NCBI GenBank assembly: GCA_913031625.1
Contig: CAJWGB010000008.1
Coordinates: 1 to 55,470, forward strand
Reading direction: 5' to 3'
Length of the DNA: 55,470 nucleotides
Source: an uncultured Planctomycetaceae bacterium
Lineage (GTDB): Bacteria > Planctomycetota > Planctomycetia > Planctomycetales > Planctomycetaceae
The translations under genes and the position numbers were made by a program. The stretch's first letter is position 1. Each line of letters starts with the position of its first letter. The notes under the pieces are model-generated. The model searched no databases, was not told the origin of the DNA, and saw only the letters and a program-made list of their open reading frames with translations. Below are positions 34,019-42,998 of the stretch, piece after piece.

Positions 34019-34346
34019 TTCTGACCGGGGCCACTGGCTCCGACAGCGCAGTGCGGTTTTGAGATTGCTGCAGCGTCTTCGGGGAGACAACCGGCGAATA
34101 GGCTGGTCACCCGACGCTGGATCGGAAATTGCATTCGTTGGCGTAAGTCGTTGGCAACAATGCTTTCGTAATCTCAGTGAAGCGGAAATGTCGTCCGGCT
34201 AAATCCAGCTTATTCGCGGAGCACCGCAGGTTGCCCGGCCCGGCAATCTTATGAGTTGGAGCAGTTGTGATCGTTTCGAAACTGGAAAGTGGTTCGGCCG
34301 GAGTGCTTGCGCACTTCCGCTAAGAGGGCGGAGGTCTGAAGAAAGC
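34019..34346. other. Intergenic region occupied mostly by a dispersed repeat
   Basis: About 330 bases between convergent genes contain no gene. A block at about 34127-34165 (AAATTGCATTCGTTGG...) resembles 7127-7165 in the same orientation, and the section 34205-34326 is the inverted partner of 7190-7325. Confidence 0.55.
34205..34326 (-). repeat. Dispersed intergenic repeat, copy 2
   Basis: On the minus strand the core GCGGAAGTGCGCAAGCACTC then CGGCCGAACC matches 7193-7223 base for base. Weaker similarity continues through TTCGAAA and GCCGGGCCGGGC to about 34205. Confidence 0.7.
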
Positions 34347-35738
34347 CTAAGAGATTATCCCGAGTGAGCCGAGCACAGCGTAGGCGACAAAGACCACATA
34401 CAGCACGCACATCACCAGTGCCTTAAAACGTGTGATCTGTCGTTTGTGCCACATGATTGCGAGATTAACGATTGTCAGAAAGACCAGCAGGACCCGGAGT
34501 CCAACGATGCCAGGAATCGGCTTTCCGTCCTGTAGCAGACTCACCGGTTGCCAGTCAGTCAGCCATGAGTTGACCAGCAATGGAATCGACAGGCAGATGC
34601 AGATATCAAAGATGTTGGAGCCAAAGGCGTTGGATACTGCTCCGGAATCATCACCCCGTCTCGCGGCGGCGATTGCAAGGAATGTGTCAGGTACGGACGA
34701 AGCTGCAGCAGCCAGGATCACGGCGACGAAGAAGGTCGGTACTTCGAGAATTTCTGCGGTTTCAATCGTTGCTTCCACGAGAAAGTAGCAGGCGGCGGCC
34801 GCCAGAAGCGTGGACACAACCAATACGGCCGCAGTCGACACGCCGTTCAGTGGAACGCTGACATAGCCAAAGAACAGACCAGCCGTGTCTTCCTCCTCGT
34901 CGTCATCGTCTCCCTCTCCTTGTTCTTCCTGTGCTTTCAGGACAAAGTTTGCGGGGAGTCGCAGTCGCTGTTCTTTGGCTGACGCGACCACATCCTGAAT
35001 CGGAGTGTCCGAACCATGCTCTGCGAAGTATCCATTCAGGAAGTCCATTCTCTTCTGATAGCGACGAGCGTCAAAGTACAGCTGTCCGATGTAGAAGGCA
35101 TAGAGAGCCAGCAGACACACGCCCATCCACCACATCATGTTTTCCTGATACAGAAACATGATCAGCAGAATCTGAGTCGAGAGAAACCACACGCCGTCGC
35201 GAGAAATTACCTCATCCTCAACATCAATTGTTGGGCGTGACGGACGGGCAAATGAAATCACCAGCGCGCAGAACGCCGGGATCAGAATCATGTTGTAGAC
35301 GGCGCTACCGGCACAGGTCGCAATCGTGGATCCGTAGCCCTTGGCTGCGGCCGCTGCAAGTTCTTCATTCGCCGCACTCCCGGTGTCGCCACTCACTGCA
35401 GACAGAGCCGCCACCACAAAGAAGATGCCGCTGAACAGTTCAGGCATCGAACTGGCCACGGCGTCCAGCGTTGCGCCACGTACGGAACCCGGGAGACGAA
35501 ACCGCACGCCTACCCATTGAGCAGCATCCGCAAACGGATCGCATACCTGCCAAATGACGACCGAGATCACACACACCTGCAGCATTGTTTGAGGCAATGC
35601 CCACGGGCCGTCCGGCTGGCTCAACTGAAGCACCATGAAAACTGCCCAGACCGCGCAAATTACAGCGGATATGATGAGGGAAATCCGGCTTCCGCCTTCG
35701 TTCTTTTCGTCCGGGAGGTCTGTCGGATCAACGCTCAT
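34347..35738 (-). CDS. Sodium/calcium exchanger-family cation antiporter
   Basis: The 463-residue membrane protein has two copies of the Na_Ca_ex domain. The first contains VRGATLDAVASSMPELFSGIFFV (alpha-1-like repeat), the second LAAAASSVPDTFLAIAAARRGDDSGAVSNAFGSNIFDICICLSIPLL (alpha-2). The acidic residues in SSMPEL and SSVPDT are the usual ion-binding positions. About 10-11 helices and a cytoplasmic loop with an acidic run (GEGDDDDEEED, about residue 280) are present; such an acidic loop can sense Ca2+ in related exchangers. It probably exports Ca2+ or another cation using a Na+ or H+ gradient. Ion choice cannot be decided from sequence. Confidence 0.9.
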   Translation of the reverse strand: MSVDPTDLPDEKNEGGSRISLIISAVICAVWAVFMVLQLSQPDGPWALPQTMLQVCVISVVIWQVCDPFADAAQWVGVRFRLPGSVRGATLDAVASSMPELFSGIFFVVAALSAVSGDTGSAANEELAAAAAKGYGSTIATCAGSAVYNMILIPAFCALVISFARPSRPTIDVEDEVISRDGVWFLSTQILLIMFLYQENMMWWMGVCLLALYAFYIGQLYFDARRYQKRMDFLNGYFAEHGSDTPIQDVVASAKEQRLRLPANFVLKAQEEQGEGDDDDEEEDTAGLFFGYVSVPLNGVSTAAVLVVSTLLAAAACYFLVEATIETAEILEVPTFFVAVILAAAASSVPDTFLAIAAARRGDDSGAVSNAFGSNIFDICICLSIPLLVNSWLTDWQPVSLLQDGKPIPGIVGLRVLLVFLTIVNLAIMWHKRQITRFKALVMCVLYVVFVAYAVLGSLGIIS

Positions 35739-35834
35739 GGCAGCCGAAACTAGTCGACATGAACAGTGGAATCAAAAGAAGGGCTACGGATTCCACGAAA
35801 CACGGGAAAGTTCAGAGAGCCTGAATCCTGAGAC

Positions 35835-36428
35835 CTAGCCGGTCCGTTCGTCCTGCAGACGCTGCAACTTCGCTTTTAGCTCGGCGTCAGACGGCACGGA
35901 ACCATCCTGCTGATGCTGCCGCAACTGCGTCGCGAGGTCGTCCATGAGAGGCTGGATTTCAGGGACGTCAGCGGCATCCATGCGGTCCGGAAACATGACA
36001 CCATCGAGGTGATCGTATTCATGCTGAACCACTCGAGCTGGCATGCCCGACAGATCCATCTCAAATCCCTGGCCGGACAGATCAAATGCCTCCACAACAA
36101 TCCGCTCAGCGCGCGTGACCGGCCCATAGATTTCCGGAAGGCTCAGGCAGCCTTCTTCGCCGGTTTCGCTGCCATTTCGCTTCAGAATCTGTGGGTTGAT
36201 GAAGACCTGCTCAAGTTCACGCTCTTCCGGATCTCCGGATGGATTGATCACGAACAGACGGTAGGGCAGCGCGACCTGATTGGCAGCCAGCCCAATCCCA
36301 CGAGCCGCGTACATCAGCTCAAACATCTGCTCAACCCATGATTTCAGTTGAGCATCGATACGGGTGACGTCGCGAGACTTCCAGCGCAGAGCCGGATGGG
36401 GGTGATTGACGATACTGAGTTCAGACAT
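35835..36428 (-). CDS. def: Peptide deformylase
   Basis: The 197-residue cytoplasmic metalloenzyme removes the formyl group from new proteins. All three family motifs are present: GIGLAANQV (about 44-52), EEGCLSLP with the metal Cys (about 91-98) and QHEYDHLDG with the two metal His and catalytic Glu (about 134-142). It is longer than the usual 165-175 residues because of a C-terminal Gln/Asp/Leu-rich helical tail. No fmt gene is adjacent, unlike in many bacteria. It stands 96 bases before the exchanger on the same strand. Confidence 0.95.
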   Translation of the reverse strand: MSELSIVNHPHPALRWKSRDVTRIDAQLKSWVEQMFELMYAARGIGLAANQVALPYRLFVINPSGDPEERELEQVFINPQILKRNGSETGEEGCLSLPEIYGPVTRAERIVVEAFDLSGQGFEMDLSGMPARVVQHEYDHLDGVMFPDRMDAADVPEIQPLMDDLATQLRQHQQDGSVPSDAELKAKLQRLQDERTG

Positions 36429-36593
36429 GGTCCGACGGCAGAATCAGGAGTGGTGCAGGAATTCAATTCAGGAGTCGCCCGCTAAGGCGTCCGACTAAAG
36501 TATTTGTACCAGCTCCCCATCGAAATTCATGCCTGATCCCACGTCCGTGCGTCATTCCCCGAGCTTTGCCACTAGTGGGACTGTGAAATGCAA

Positions 36594-36619
36594 CGAGGCA
36601 GGTCAAATGACCTGCCTCG
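36594..36619 (-). terminator. Hairpin terminator after hppA
   Basis: CGAGGCAGGTCA pairs perfectly with TGACCTGCCTCG around a two-base centre, 25 bases past the hppA stop. The following minus-strand sequence (TTGCATTT) is moderately T-rich. Confidence 0.75.
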
Positions 36620-36643
36620 CACTGATCGAAGAACGATGATGGG

Positions 36644-38998
36644 TTACGCCCCGTTGGTGCCACCCGATTCTCCCTCGCCACCTCTGTCTCCATCCGCACC
36701 ATTCTCATCTCCGCCAGCGGCGTTGGCGTCTACAGGTGAATCACCTGAATCTGAATCACCTGCCTGATCGGCATCATCCGATGCCACTGCCGCAGCTGGA
36801 TCTGCATCGGGAGACGCGGCGGCTGCTTCAGTAACCAGCCACGGGGCGATAACGAGTGCCGTGACAGAAACCAGCTTCAGCAGGATGTTCAATGCAGGTC
36901 CCGACGTGTCCTTGAACGGATCGCCGACGGTATCACCGACGACGGACGCCGCATGAGCATCGCCGCCTTTTTTCACCACTTGATCACCAACCGTGACTTC
37001 GCCTTCAATCATCTTTTTGGCGTTGTCCCATGCTCCACCAGCGTTCGACTGAAAGATTGCCAGCAGAACACCGCTGACAGTCACCCCGGCCAGCAGACCG
37101 CCCAGCATAGTCGCATCACCAAGGAAGCCGGTCAGAATCGGAGCAATGATGGCAAGGAGTCCTGGCAGAACCATTTCTTTGAGTGATGCCTTAGTCGAAA
37201 TAGCGACGCACTTATCGTATTCCACTTTCTCCATGGCATCGGCCATCGCATCCTGCTCTTCCAAAGTCCATTCGCTTTGGCTGATACCTTCGTTCTTATT
37301 GCAGATCCCCAGAGCATGCTTAAGCTCGGGGATACTCGCGAACTGTCGTCTGACCTCAGTGATCATTTTCCGAGCGGCACGTCCGACAGCCTGCATTGCC
37401 AGTGCTGAAAACAGAAATGGCAACATCGCTCCCAGCAGCAGCCCCGCCATAACTCGTGGCTCAGCAATATTGATTTGTGTGATCTTCGCGGTAGCCATGA
37501 ATGCGGCAAACAGAGCCAATGCTGTAAGGGCGGCGGATCCAATTGCAAACCCTTTGCCGATCGCGGCGGTCGTATTCCCGACTGCATCGAGTTCGTCCGT
37601 TCGATTTCGAACCTCCGGAGGCAGGCCCGTCATTTCTGCGATTCCGCCGGCGTTGTCAGCGATCGGACCATAAGCGTCCACAGCCAGCTGGATGCCTGTA
37701 TTGGAAAGCATACCCACGGCTGCAATGGCGATCCCGTAGAGTCCAGCCATTTCGTAGGAACAGATAATCGCAATCGCGATCAGGATGATTGGAATTGCAG
37801 TACTCAGCATCCCGACGCCCAAACCGGCAATGATGTTTGTTGCGGCACCAGTGACGGACTGATCCACAATCTCCCTGACGGGCTTTTTGCCGGTGCCCGT
37901 GTAGTACTCAGTCACAATGCCGATCAGGATTCCGCATCCCAGCCCAACCAGGGTCGCCAGGAAGACTCCTGTCGAACTATAGAGATTGCCATTGAAGGTC
38001 CATGATGCGGGAAGGCAGGACTTAATGATGGCCAGGCTGGCAATGATCATAAAGCCGGCCGCGACAAGTTCACCGCGGTTGAGAGCTCGTTGTGGACTCG
38101 TGGAGTCATCGGCGTGAACAAAAAACGTGCCGACCACGGAGGCCAGAACACCGGCTCCTGCAAGAAACAGAGGCAGCAGAACAGGAGCGAGCCCCTTCAT
38201 GGACTCACTCAGCTCAGGAGCCCCAAAAGACAATGCGGCTCCCAGAACCATGGCTCCAATGATTGAACCAACGTAACTCTCGAACAGGTCTGCTCCCATA
38301 CCAGCGACGTCGCCCACATTATCACCGACATTGTCAGCGATCGTTGCCGGGTTGAGCGGATGGTCTTCAGGAATCCCTGCCTCAACTTTTCCGACGAGGT
38401 CTGCACCGACGTCTGCCGCCTTGGTGTAAATTCCACCGCCCAGACGAGCGAACAGAGCAACTGATGAAGCTCCAAACGAAAAGCCAGTCAGCACGTTGAT
38501 GCATTTTGTAAGTTGGTTTCCTTCTACGCCAAAGTAGTAGCTGTAACAGATAAAGAGCGTTCCAAGGCCAACGACACCAAGGCCAACCACGGTCAGCCCC
38601 ATGACTGTTCCGCCGGAAAACGCCAGTTTCAGGGCCGGTCCAATCCCCGTCCGAGCCGCATGAGCTGTTCGAACATTGGCCTGAGTGGCAATCCGCATTC
38701 CGAGGAATCCGGCGAGGCCGGAAAACACAGCGCCTACTGTGAACGACAAAGCAATCAGCGGATGCGAGTCAGCTCGGTTACCCGACGCAAACAGAAGTGC
38801 GCCAACAACAACGAGGAAGATCAGCAGAACACTGTATTCCGCCCGCAGAAATGCCATCGCGCCCTTTAGGATACGCGACGCAATCTGCTGCATCTGTGCG
38901 GTACCGGATTCCTGTCCAACTACCCACCAGTATCGATAGGCACTAAATGCCAGCCCCACCGCACCCAGCACTGGAACACAGAACGCAATAGGTGACAT
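36644..38998 (-). CDS. hppA: Membrane-bound ion-pumping pyrophosphatase (K+-dependent type)
   Basis: The 784-residue pump splits pyrophosphate and moves H+ or Na+ across a membrane. Visible signatures are [11 protein letters not shown] (197-206), [24 protein letters not shown] (about 222-245) and a final [26 protein letters not shown] block. In [10 protein letters not shown] (474-483), Ala478 and Gly481 occupy the positions that are Lys and Thr in K+-independent pumps, so this is the K+-dependent class, which includes both H+ and Na+ pumps. A 60-residue Asp/Gly/Ala-rich C-terminal tail is unusual. About 16 membrane helices are expected. It is a single gene with its own terminator. Confidence 0.96.
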   Translation of the reverse strand: MSPIAFCVPVLGAVGLAFSAYRYWWVVGQESGTAQMQQIASRILKGAMAFLRAEYSVLLIFLVVVGALLFASGNRADSHPLIALSFTVGAVFSGLAGFLGMRIATQANVRTAHAARTGIGPALKLAFSGGTVMGLTVVGLGVVGLGTLFICYSYYFGVEGNQLTKCINVLTGFSFGASSVALFARLGGGIYTKAADVGADLVGKVEAGIPEDHPLNPATIADNVGDNVGDVAGMGADLFESYVGSIIGAMVLGAALSFGAPELSESMKGLAPVLLPLFLAGAGVLASVVGTFFVHADDSTSPQRALNRGELVAAGFMIIASLAIIKSCLPASWTFNGNLYSSTGVFLATLVGLGCGILIGIVTEYYTGTGKKPVREIVDQSVTGAATNIIAGLGVGMLSTAIPIILIAIAIICSYEMAGLYGIAIAAVGMLSNTGIQLAVDAYGPIADNAGGIAEMTGLPPEVRNRTDELDAVGNTTAAIGKGFAIGSAALTALALFAAFMATAKITQINIAEPRVMAGLLLGAMLPFLFSALAMQAVGRAARKMITEVRRQFASIPELKHALGICNKNEGISQSEWTLEEQDAMADAMEKVEYDKCVAISTKASLKEMVLPGLLAIIAPILTGFLGDATMLGGLLAGVTVSGVLLAIFQSNAGGAWDNAKKMIEGEVTVGDQVVKKGGDAHAASVVGDTVGDPFKDTSGPALNILLKLVSVTALVIAPWLVTEAAAASPDADPAAAVASDDADQAGDSDSGDSPVDANAAGGDENGADGDRGGEGESGGTNGA

Positions 38999-39285
38999 CT
39001 TCCGATCCTTGACGTATTTGACGAGTTAGTTTTGATCAACTTTTGAGCTGCACGATCAGGAATCTCCCTGTGACGGTTCTTCCTTGGCTCCAGTGCCGGC
39101 AGTTCAAGCTCCTAATGCAGTGTGTTAACCTGACACGTCAAATCTGACCAGCCTTGATGCTAAACGTTTTGCTGACCCGCCGAAACAATTTTTTTACCCG
39201 AATCCGGCCTGAGTCTGTCTTGCAGTAAATTCCATTGCATGCTCTGACACAGACCGTATCAATCACCAATAGTTCACGATCATTT

Positions 39286-39987
39286 ATGACGGCCCGCTAC
39301 TATTGTTCTAATCTCACTGATAACAAGGTGACGCTCTCCCAGGCCGAATCTCATCACGCCATCCATGTCATGCGAGTCAGTGAAGGTGACACCATCATTC
39401 TGTTCGATGGACACGGCACAACGGCAGAGGGACAGATTCGGAACATCACGCGCCGCGACGTCAGTGTGGAGGTCGTCTCGAGACAAACTCACACACGCCC
39501 CACAGGAGAACTCCACATTCTTGCTGCTCCGCCCAAAGGCGATCGTCTGCGCTGGATGATTGAGAAGCTGACTGAATTGGGTGTCACGGCATTCCGTCCG
39601 TTGACGACGGCGCGATCAGTCAGACAGGGAGCGAACAGAAGTAACGAGAAACTGAATGCTGCTGTGATCGAAGCGGCCAAACAATGTGGCCGAAACTGGC
39701 TGATGGAAGTCGGAGAACCCATGACGCTGGATGAGGCCTGCAGCATGGCTGCAGAATCAGACCACCGGATCCTGGTGGCTCACCCCAGTGGTGACTCTTT
39801 TTCGCCGTCTGGATCGCAGCAGAAAACCACGATGCTGATCGGCCCGGAAGGCGGCTTTTCCGAAGACGAAATCAACCTGCTTCGTCAGGTCGGAGTCGTG
39901 ATCGTTTCGTGGCCCGGCCATATCCTGAGAACTGAAACCGCAGCCATTACGTTCGCCGCGTTGGCACTTTCAGAAGCCACACCGTGA
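39286..39987 (+). CDS. rsmE: 16S rRNA (uracil-1498-N3)-methyltransferase RsmE
   Basis: The 233-residue SPOUT methyltransferase modifies U1498 in 16S rRNA. It has an N-terminal PUA-like part (SHHAIHVMRVSEGDTIILFDG), the MIEKLTELGV segment, EAAKQCGRNW, then the knot-forming IGPEGGFSEDEI motif and the C-terminal LRTETAAITFAAL motif that binds S-adenosylmethionine. The ATG at 39286 (MTARYYC) is preferred; an in-frame start at 39235 adds 17 residues not expected in the family. It is convergent with a PhyH-type gene. Confidence 0.93.
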   Translation: MTARYYCSNLTDNKVTLSQAESHHAIHVMRVSEGDTIILFDGHGTTAEGQIRNITRRDVSVEVVSRQTHTRPTGELHILAAPPKGDRLRWMIEKLTELGVTAFRPLTTARSVRQGANRSNEKLNAAVIEAAKQCGRNWLMEVGEPMTLDEACSMAAESDHRILVAHPSGDSFSPSGSQQKTTMLIGPEGGFSEDEINLLRQVGVVIVSWPGHILRTETAAITFAALALSEATP

Positions 39988-40071
39988 GGTGGCGTGACTT
40001 CGCAGAAATCTCACGGATCCGGGAATTCTGGCGAATCCCAATACCGTCAATCCCACCACCTGAGGGCTATC

Positions 40072-40836
40072 TCAGCATCGGCTTTTGGACTGGTTCGATG
40101 GACCAAACTCAATCTCCGGCCGAAACCGAAATCCGTCAGGCCCTTCCCCCGCCTCACATGCCGCATCAGCATAGTGCAGCTGGATGGCCCGTCTGCGAAA
40201 CTGAGTTTGATTCTCCGGCGTGAAATGAAGCAGCTCGCCGTGAAATACCAGTGCGTCGCCGGGATTCAGGGGCACCGCGACGATCTCCCGCTCATCCGGA
40301 ATTACATCACTCCCGTATTCATCCCCCGGTCCACTATGAGCCTGCAGTCCCCCGTGGTGAGACCCCGGCACGATATGCATACACCCATTGGCGACGGTCG
40401 CTGGATCGCAGGCAATCCAGAAGCCAACCACCTTCGAAGGCGAAAGTCGAAAGTATGCATTGTCCTGATGCCAGACCTTAATTGTGCTGACGCCCGGGCT
40501 CTTCATCAGCAGCATCGATTGAGCAAGCCTCAGATGCTGACCTGTTAATGACCGGGCGACATCAAGAATGGCTGGATCGCTCGCGAGGTCGCGAAAGAAA
40601 GAGTCATGCCTGGCAATGCGAAAGAGCTTTCGGACCCCAAGTTCAAAGTCAGCCGGCTGCACCAGCCCTTCGCGGACAGCAGGCTCAATCTGAATCAACT
40701 CATCCCGGAGCTCGGACCGATGTTCACAGATCCAGCGAATACGATCAAAGACATCATCGACCCTGCCTGAAGAGATCAGGTCACGCAACACGATGTAGCC
40801 GTCTGCGGTAAATCTCTGAAGAGCACTCTCGTCCAT
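40072..40836 (-). CDS. PhyH-type Fe(II)/2-oxoglutarate dioxygenase
   Basis: The 254-residue enzyme belongs to the phytanoyl-CoA dioxygenase family, which hydroxylates small molecules or lipids with 2-oxoglutarate and O2. The iron ligands are the H-x-D in VWHQDNAYF and the distal His in ELLHFTPENQT; the 2-oxoglutarate-binding Arg is in FRRRAIQLHY. Length and absence of a signal peptide fit a cytoplasmic enzyme. It follows the FabZ-type gene after only 17 bases and ends the response-regulator unit. An acyl chain or lipid substrate would agree with the dehydratase neighbour, but that is inference from linkage. Confidence 0.88.
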   Translation of the reverse strand: MDESALQRFTADGYIVLRDLISSGRVDDVFDRIRWICEHRSELRDELIQIEPAVREGLVQPADFELGVRKLFRIARHDSFFRDLASDPAILDVARSLTGQHLRLAQSMLLMKSPGVSTIKVWHQDNAYFRLSPSKVVGFWIACDPATVANGCMHIVPGSHHGGLQAHSGPGDEYGSDVIPDEREIVAVPLNPGDALVFHGELLHFTPENQTQFRRRAIQLHYADAACEAGEGPDGFRFRPEIEFGPSNQSKSRC

Positions 40837-40853
40837 CGGGCCCCTCAGACGTG

Positions 40854-41282
40854 TTACTCGATTGCAGCGGCCGCACAGGTAAACTCGAGCCGCACGGACA
40901 CCTTTCCGTCAACGCTCACCTTGCCCCTCATGAAGAACGCATTGGCCAGCCGCTCAGTGAGCTCCGCTTCCAGAGTCAACGTCTCACCAGGGCGGACGAC
41001 GCGGCGAAACTGAGTGTTGTTCTGACGTGTCACCACCGGCACAAGACCGTCTTCAATTTCTGCGGTCTGAGCGATCAGTACGGCGCCGGCCTGAAAACAG
41101 GCTTCGCACTGCAGGACACCCGGAAAGATCGGCTGCCCGGGATAATGTCCCGCAAACACCGGCAGATCTTCGGGCAGGTACTTAATTGCCACGATTCTGG
41201 TGTCTGTCAGTTCCGTGACTTCATCCAGCCACAGAAATGGTGAACGGTGCGGGATGCTGGCCTTAATCTGTTCGAGATTCAT
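40854..41282 (-). CDS. fabZ: FabZ-type 3-hydroxyacyl-ACP dehydratase
   Basis: The 142-residue hot-dog-fold enzyme dehydrates 3-hydroxyacyl-ACP in fatty-acid synthesis. The PHRSPFLWLDEV opening, the catalytic H46 in FAGHYPGQPIFPGVLQCEA and the acid E60 are all present, although the usual motif is GHFP..MPGVL. The start overlaps the response-regulator stop by four bases (ATGA), so the two are translationally coupled, which is unusual for a FabZ. No other fab or lpx gene is adjacent. It may be a specialised paralogue rather than the housekeeping enzyme. Confidence 0.85.
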   Translation of the reverse strand: MNLEQIKASIPHRSPFLWLDEVTELTDTRIVAIKYLPEDLPVFAGHYPGQPIFPGVLQCEACFQAGAVLIAQTAEIEDGLVPVVTRQNNTQFRRVVRPGETLTLEAELTERLANAFFMRGKVSVDGKVSVRLEFTCAAAAIE

Positions 41283-42637
41283 GAGTTGCCCGACGATCCC
41301 AGCTCAATCTTGAGCTCTTCAATCTTCCGGTACAGACTGGAAAGCCCCAGCTTCAGTCGCTTCGCAGCTTCCTTCTTATCCGGACACTGTTTAAGCACGC
41401 GGGTGATGTGCAGCCGCTCGTAATGCCGCAGTGCCGATCGCAAATCGTCGGTATCGGGAAGACTGGCGCCGATCCCAAGCAAATCAGGTGGCAAATCAGA
41501 CGGTTGAATCTCTTCGCCCTCGCACATCATGACTGCTCGCTCAATAGCATTGTCGAGCTGGCGAACGTTGCCCTTCCAGTGAGCAGCCATCAGTGTACGA
41601 ATGGTTTCGCTGGTTGCCCCGGTCACTCGCTTGCCCATTGCTTCTGAGTGACGCGTCATGAAGTACTCGACCAGTTCCGGAATATCGTCGAGGCGTTCAC
41701 GCAGAGGCGGAATCCGAATCTTAACCCCGTCGAGACGATAGAACAGATCTTCCTGGAACTGCTCATCCGACACTTCACGCATCAGGTCACGAGATGTGGC
41801 CGCAATGATGCGAGCGTTCACTTTGACGGTCTCGGAAGCTCCAGCCGGCATGACTTCCTGGTATTCGATTGCTCTCAGCAGTTCTGACTGAGTCCCCAGT
41901 GGCAGTTGCGCGATCTCGTCGAGGAATACGGTTCCCTCACCAGCCGTACGGAAGAGGCCCGGCTGGCCACCTTCAACACCGAACAGCTGAGCTTCCAGCA
42001 GTTCGACGGGCCTTGTCCCACAGTTGACTGCCAGGAACTTCTCGTCCTTGTTTGGACCGGCTGTATGGATCTCGCGAGCAAATAGCTCTTTGCCTGTCCC
42101 TGTCTCACCCACCAGCAGAACGTTTGAATTGGTGGCCGCCACTTTACGAATGGTGTTCAGGGTATCCTGAAGTACTCGGCTGCTGCCGATGATCTGGTCA
42201 AAGCCTTCCCGGCGTTCCAGGTCTCTTCGCAGACGCTGGTTTTCAAGATAGAGATCCTGAAACTTGAACAGTCTCTTCAGTCGATTCACCAGCTCCGCAA
42301 AATTGACTGGCTTCACCAGATAATCAAAAGCGCCCGCAGTGAACGCTTCCACTGCATTCTCGACGGTGGCGTAGGCCGAAATAATCAACACGAACATCCC
42401 GGGATTGAGGCGATGGAGTCGCCTGAGCAACTGGACGCCGTCGCCGTCCGGCAGTTGAACGTCACAGATGCCGACGTCGTAGTCTCGCTCACGCACCATA
42501 TTCAGCGCGTCGGTCACGTTCGCTGCGGTCGCGACCTCGAACCCCTCTCCGGAAAGAAACTCCGACAAAGTTTCACGGATGATGTCTTCGTCTTCGACGA
42601 TCAGGATCGACTTGTTGAACAGATTGGGATCGGGCAC
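41279..42637 (-). CDS. NtrC-type response regulator with AAA+ domain but no GAFTGA loop
   Basis: The 452-residue protein has a receiver domain (phospho-acceptor D59; K109 in YLVKP), an AAA+ domain (Walker A GETGTGKE at 177-184; GTVFLDE Walker B at about 235-241; arginine-finger region LFYRLDGVKIRIPPLRER) and a Fis-type helix-turn-helix (about 415-445). Between LFG (218-220) and the Walker B strand there are only about 15 residues (VEGGQPGLFRTAGE). The GAFTGA loop that contacts sigma-54 is missing, so activation of sigma-54 promoters is doubtful. No histidine kinase gene is adjacent. It leads a coupled unit with a FabZ-type and a PhyH-type enzyme. Confidence 0.9.
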   Translation of the reverse strand: MPDPNLFNKSILIVEDEDIIRETLSEFLSGEGFEVATAANVTDALNMVRERDYDVGICDVQLPDGDGVQLLRRLHRLNPGMFVLIISAYATVENAVEAFTAGAFDYLVKPVNFAELVNRLKRLFKFQDLYLENQRLRRDLERREGFDQIIGSSRVLQDTLNTIRKVAATNSNVLLVGETGTGKELFAREIHTAGPNKDEKFLAVNCGTRPVELLEAQLFGVEGGQPGLFRTAGEGTVFLDEIAQLPLGTQSELLRAIEYQEVMPAGASETVKVNARIIAATSRDLMREVSDEQFQEDLFYRLDGVKIRIPPLRERLDDIPELVEYFMTRHSEAMGKRVTGATSETIRTLMAAHWKGNVRQLDNAIERAVMMCEGEEIQPSDLPPDLLGIGASLPDTDDLRSALRHYERLHITRVLKQCPDKKEAAKRLKLGLSSLYRKIEELKIELGSSGNS

Positions 42638-42998
42638 GATGAATCCTCTGACTCAGGGAAATCAGAAACGAAATCCGGTCTCCGAAGCGGACACACAACC
42701 CTGCCGTCTCCTTGCAAAGGTGCCGGACCAGAGCATTTCATTCCCGCAGAAACACGTACGGTTTCTCTTTCGCGAGATAATTGCAGCCTGCAAACTGCGA
42801 TTCAATCCGCGGTGGAAGGAAACCACGGACTTCGGTCGATTCCCCGTGGTAATCCGGACCGACTTTACAAAACTGAGGCTTTCCGATGGAATCGAGTTCA
42901 AATCCCGGGGGGCAAACCGGAGCAACTCTTGGTAGGGTCTTGTCTGAAATCTCTGATTTCCCTGAATTTCGGGCGGCAATCTACCAGGAGTGACCTCA
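42638..42998. other. Intergenic control region between divergent genes
   Basis: About 360 bases between the response regulator and the copper/redoxin gene should contain both promoters. I see no strong sigma-54 (TGGC-N-TGC) site, hairpin or known operator. The sequence is not protein-like on either strand. Confidence 0.4.

Noticed and set aside
41279-42637. Calling this a normal sigma-54 activator
   Set aside because: The GAFTGA loop is absent, so the usual activity should not be assumed.
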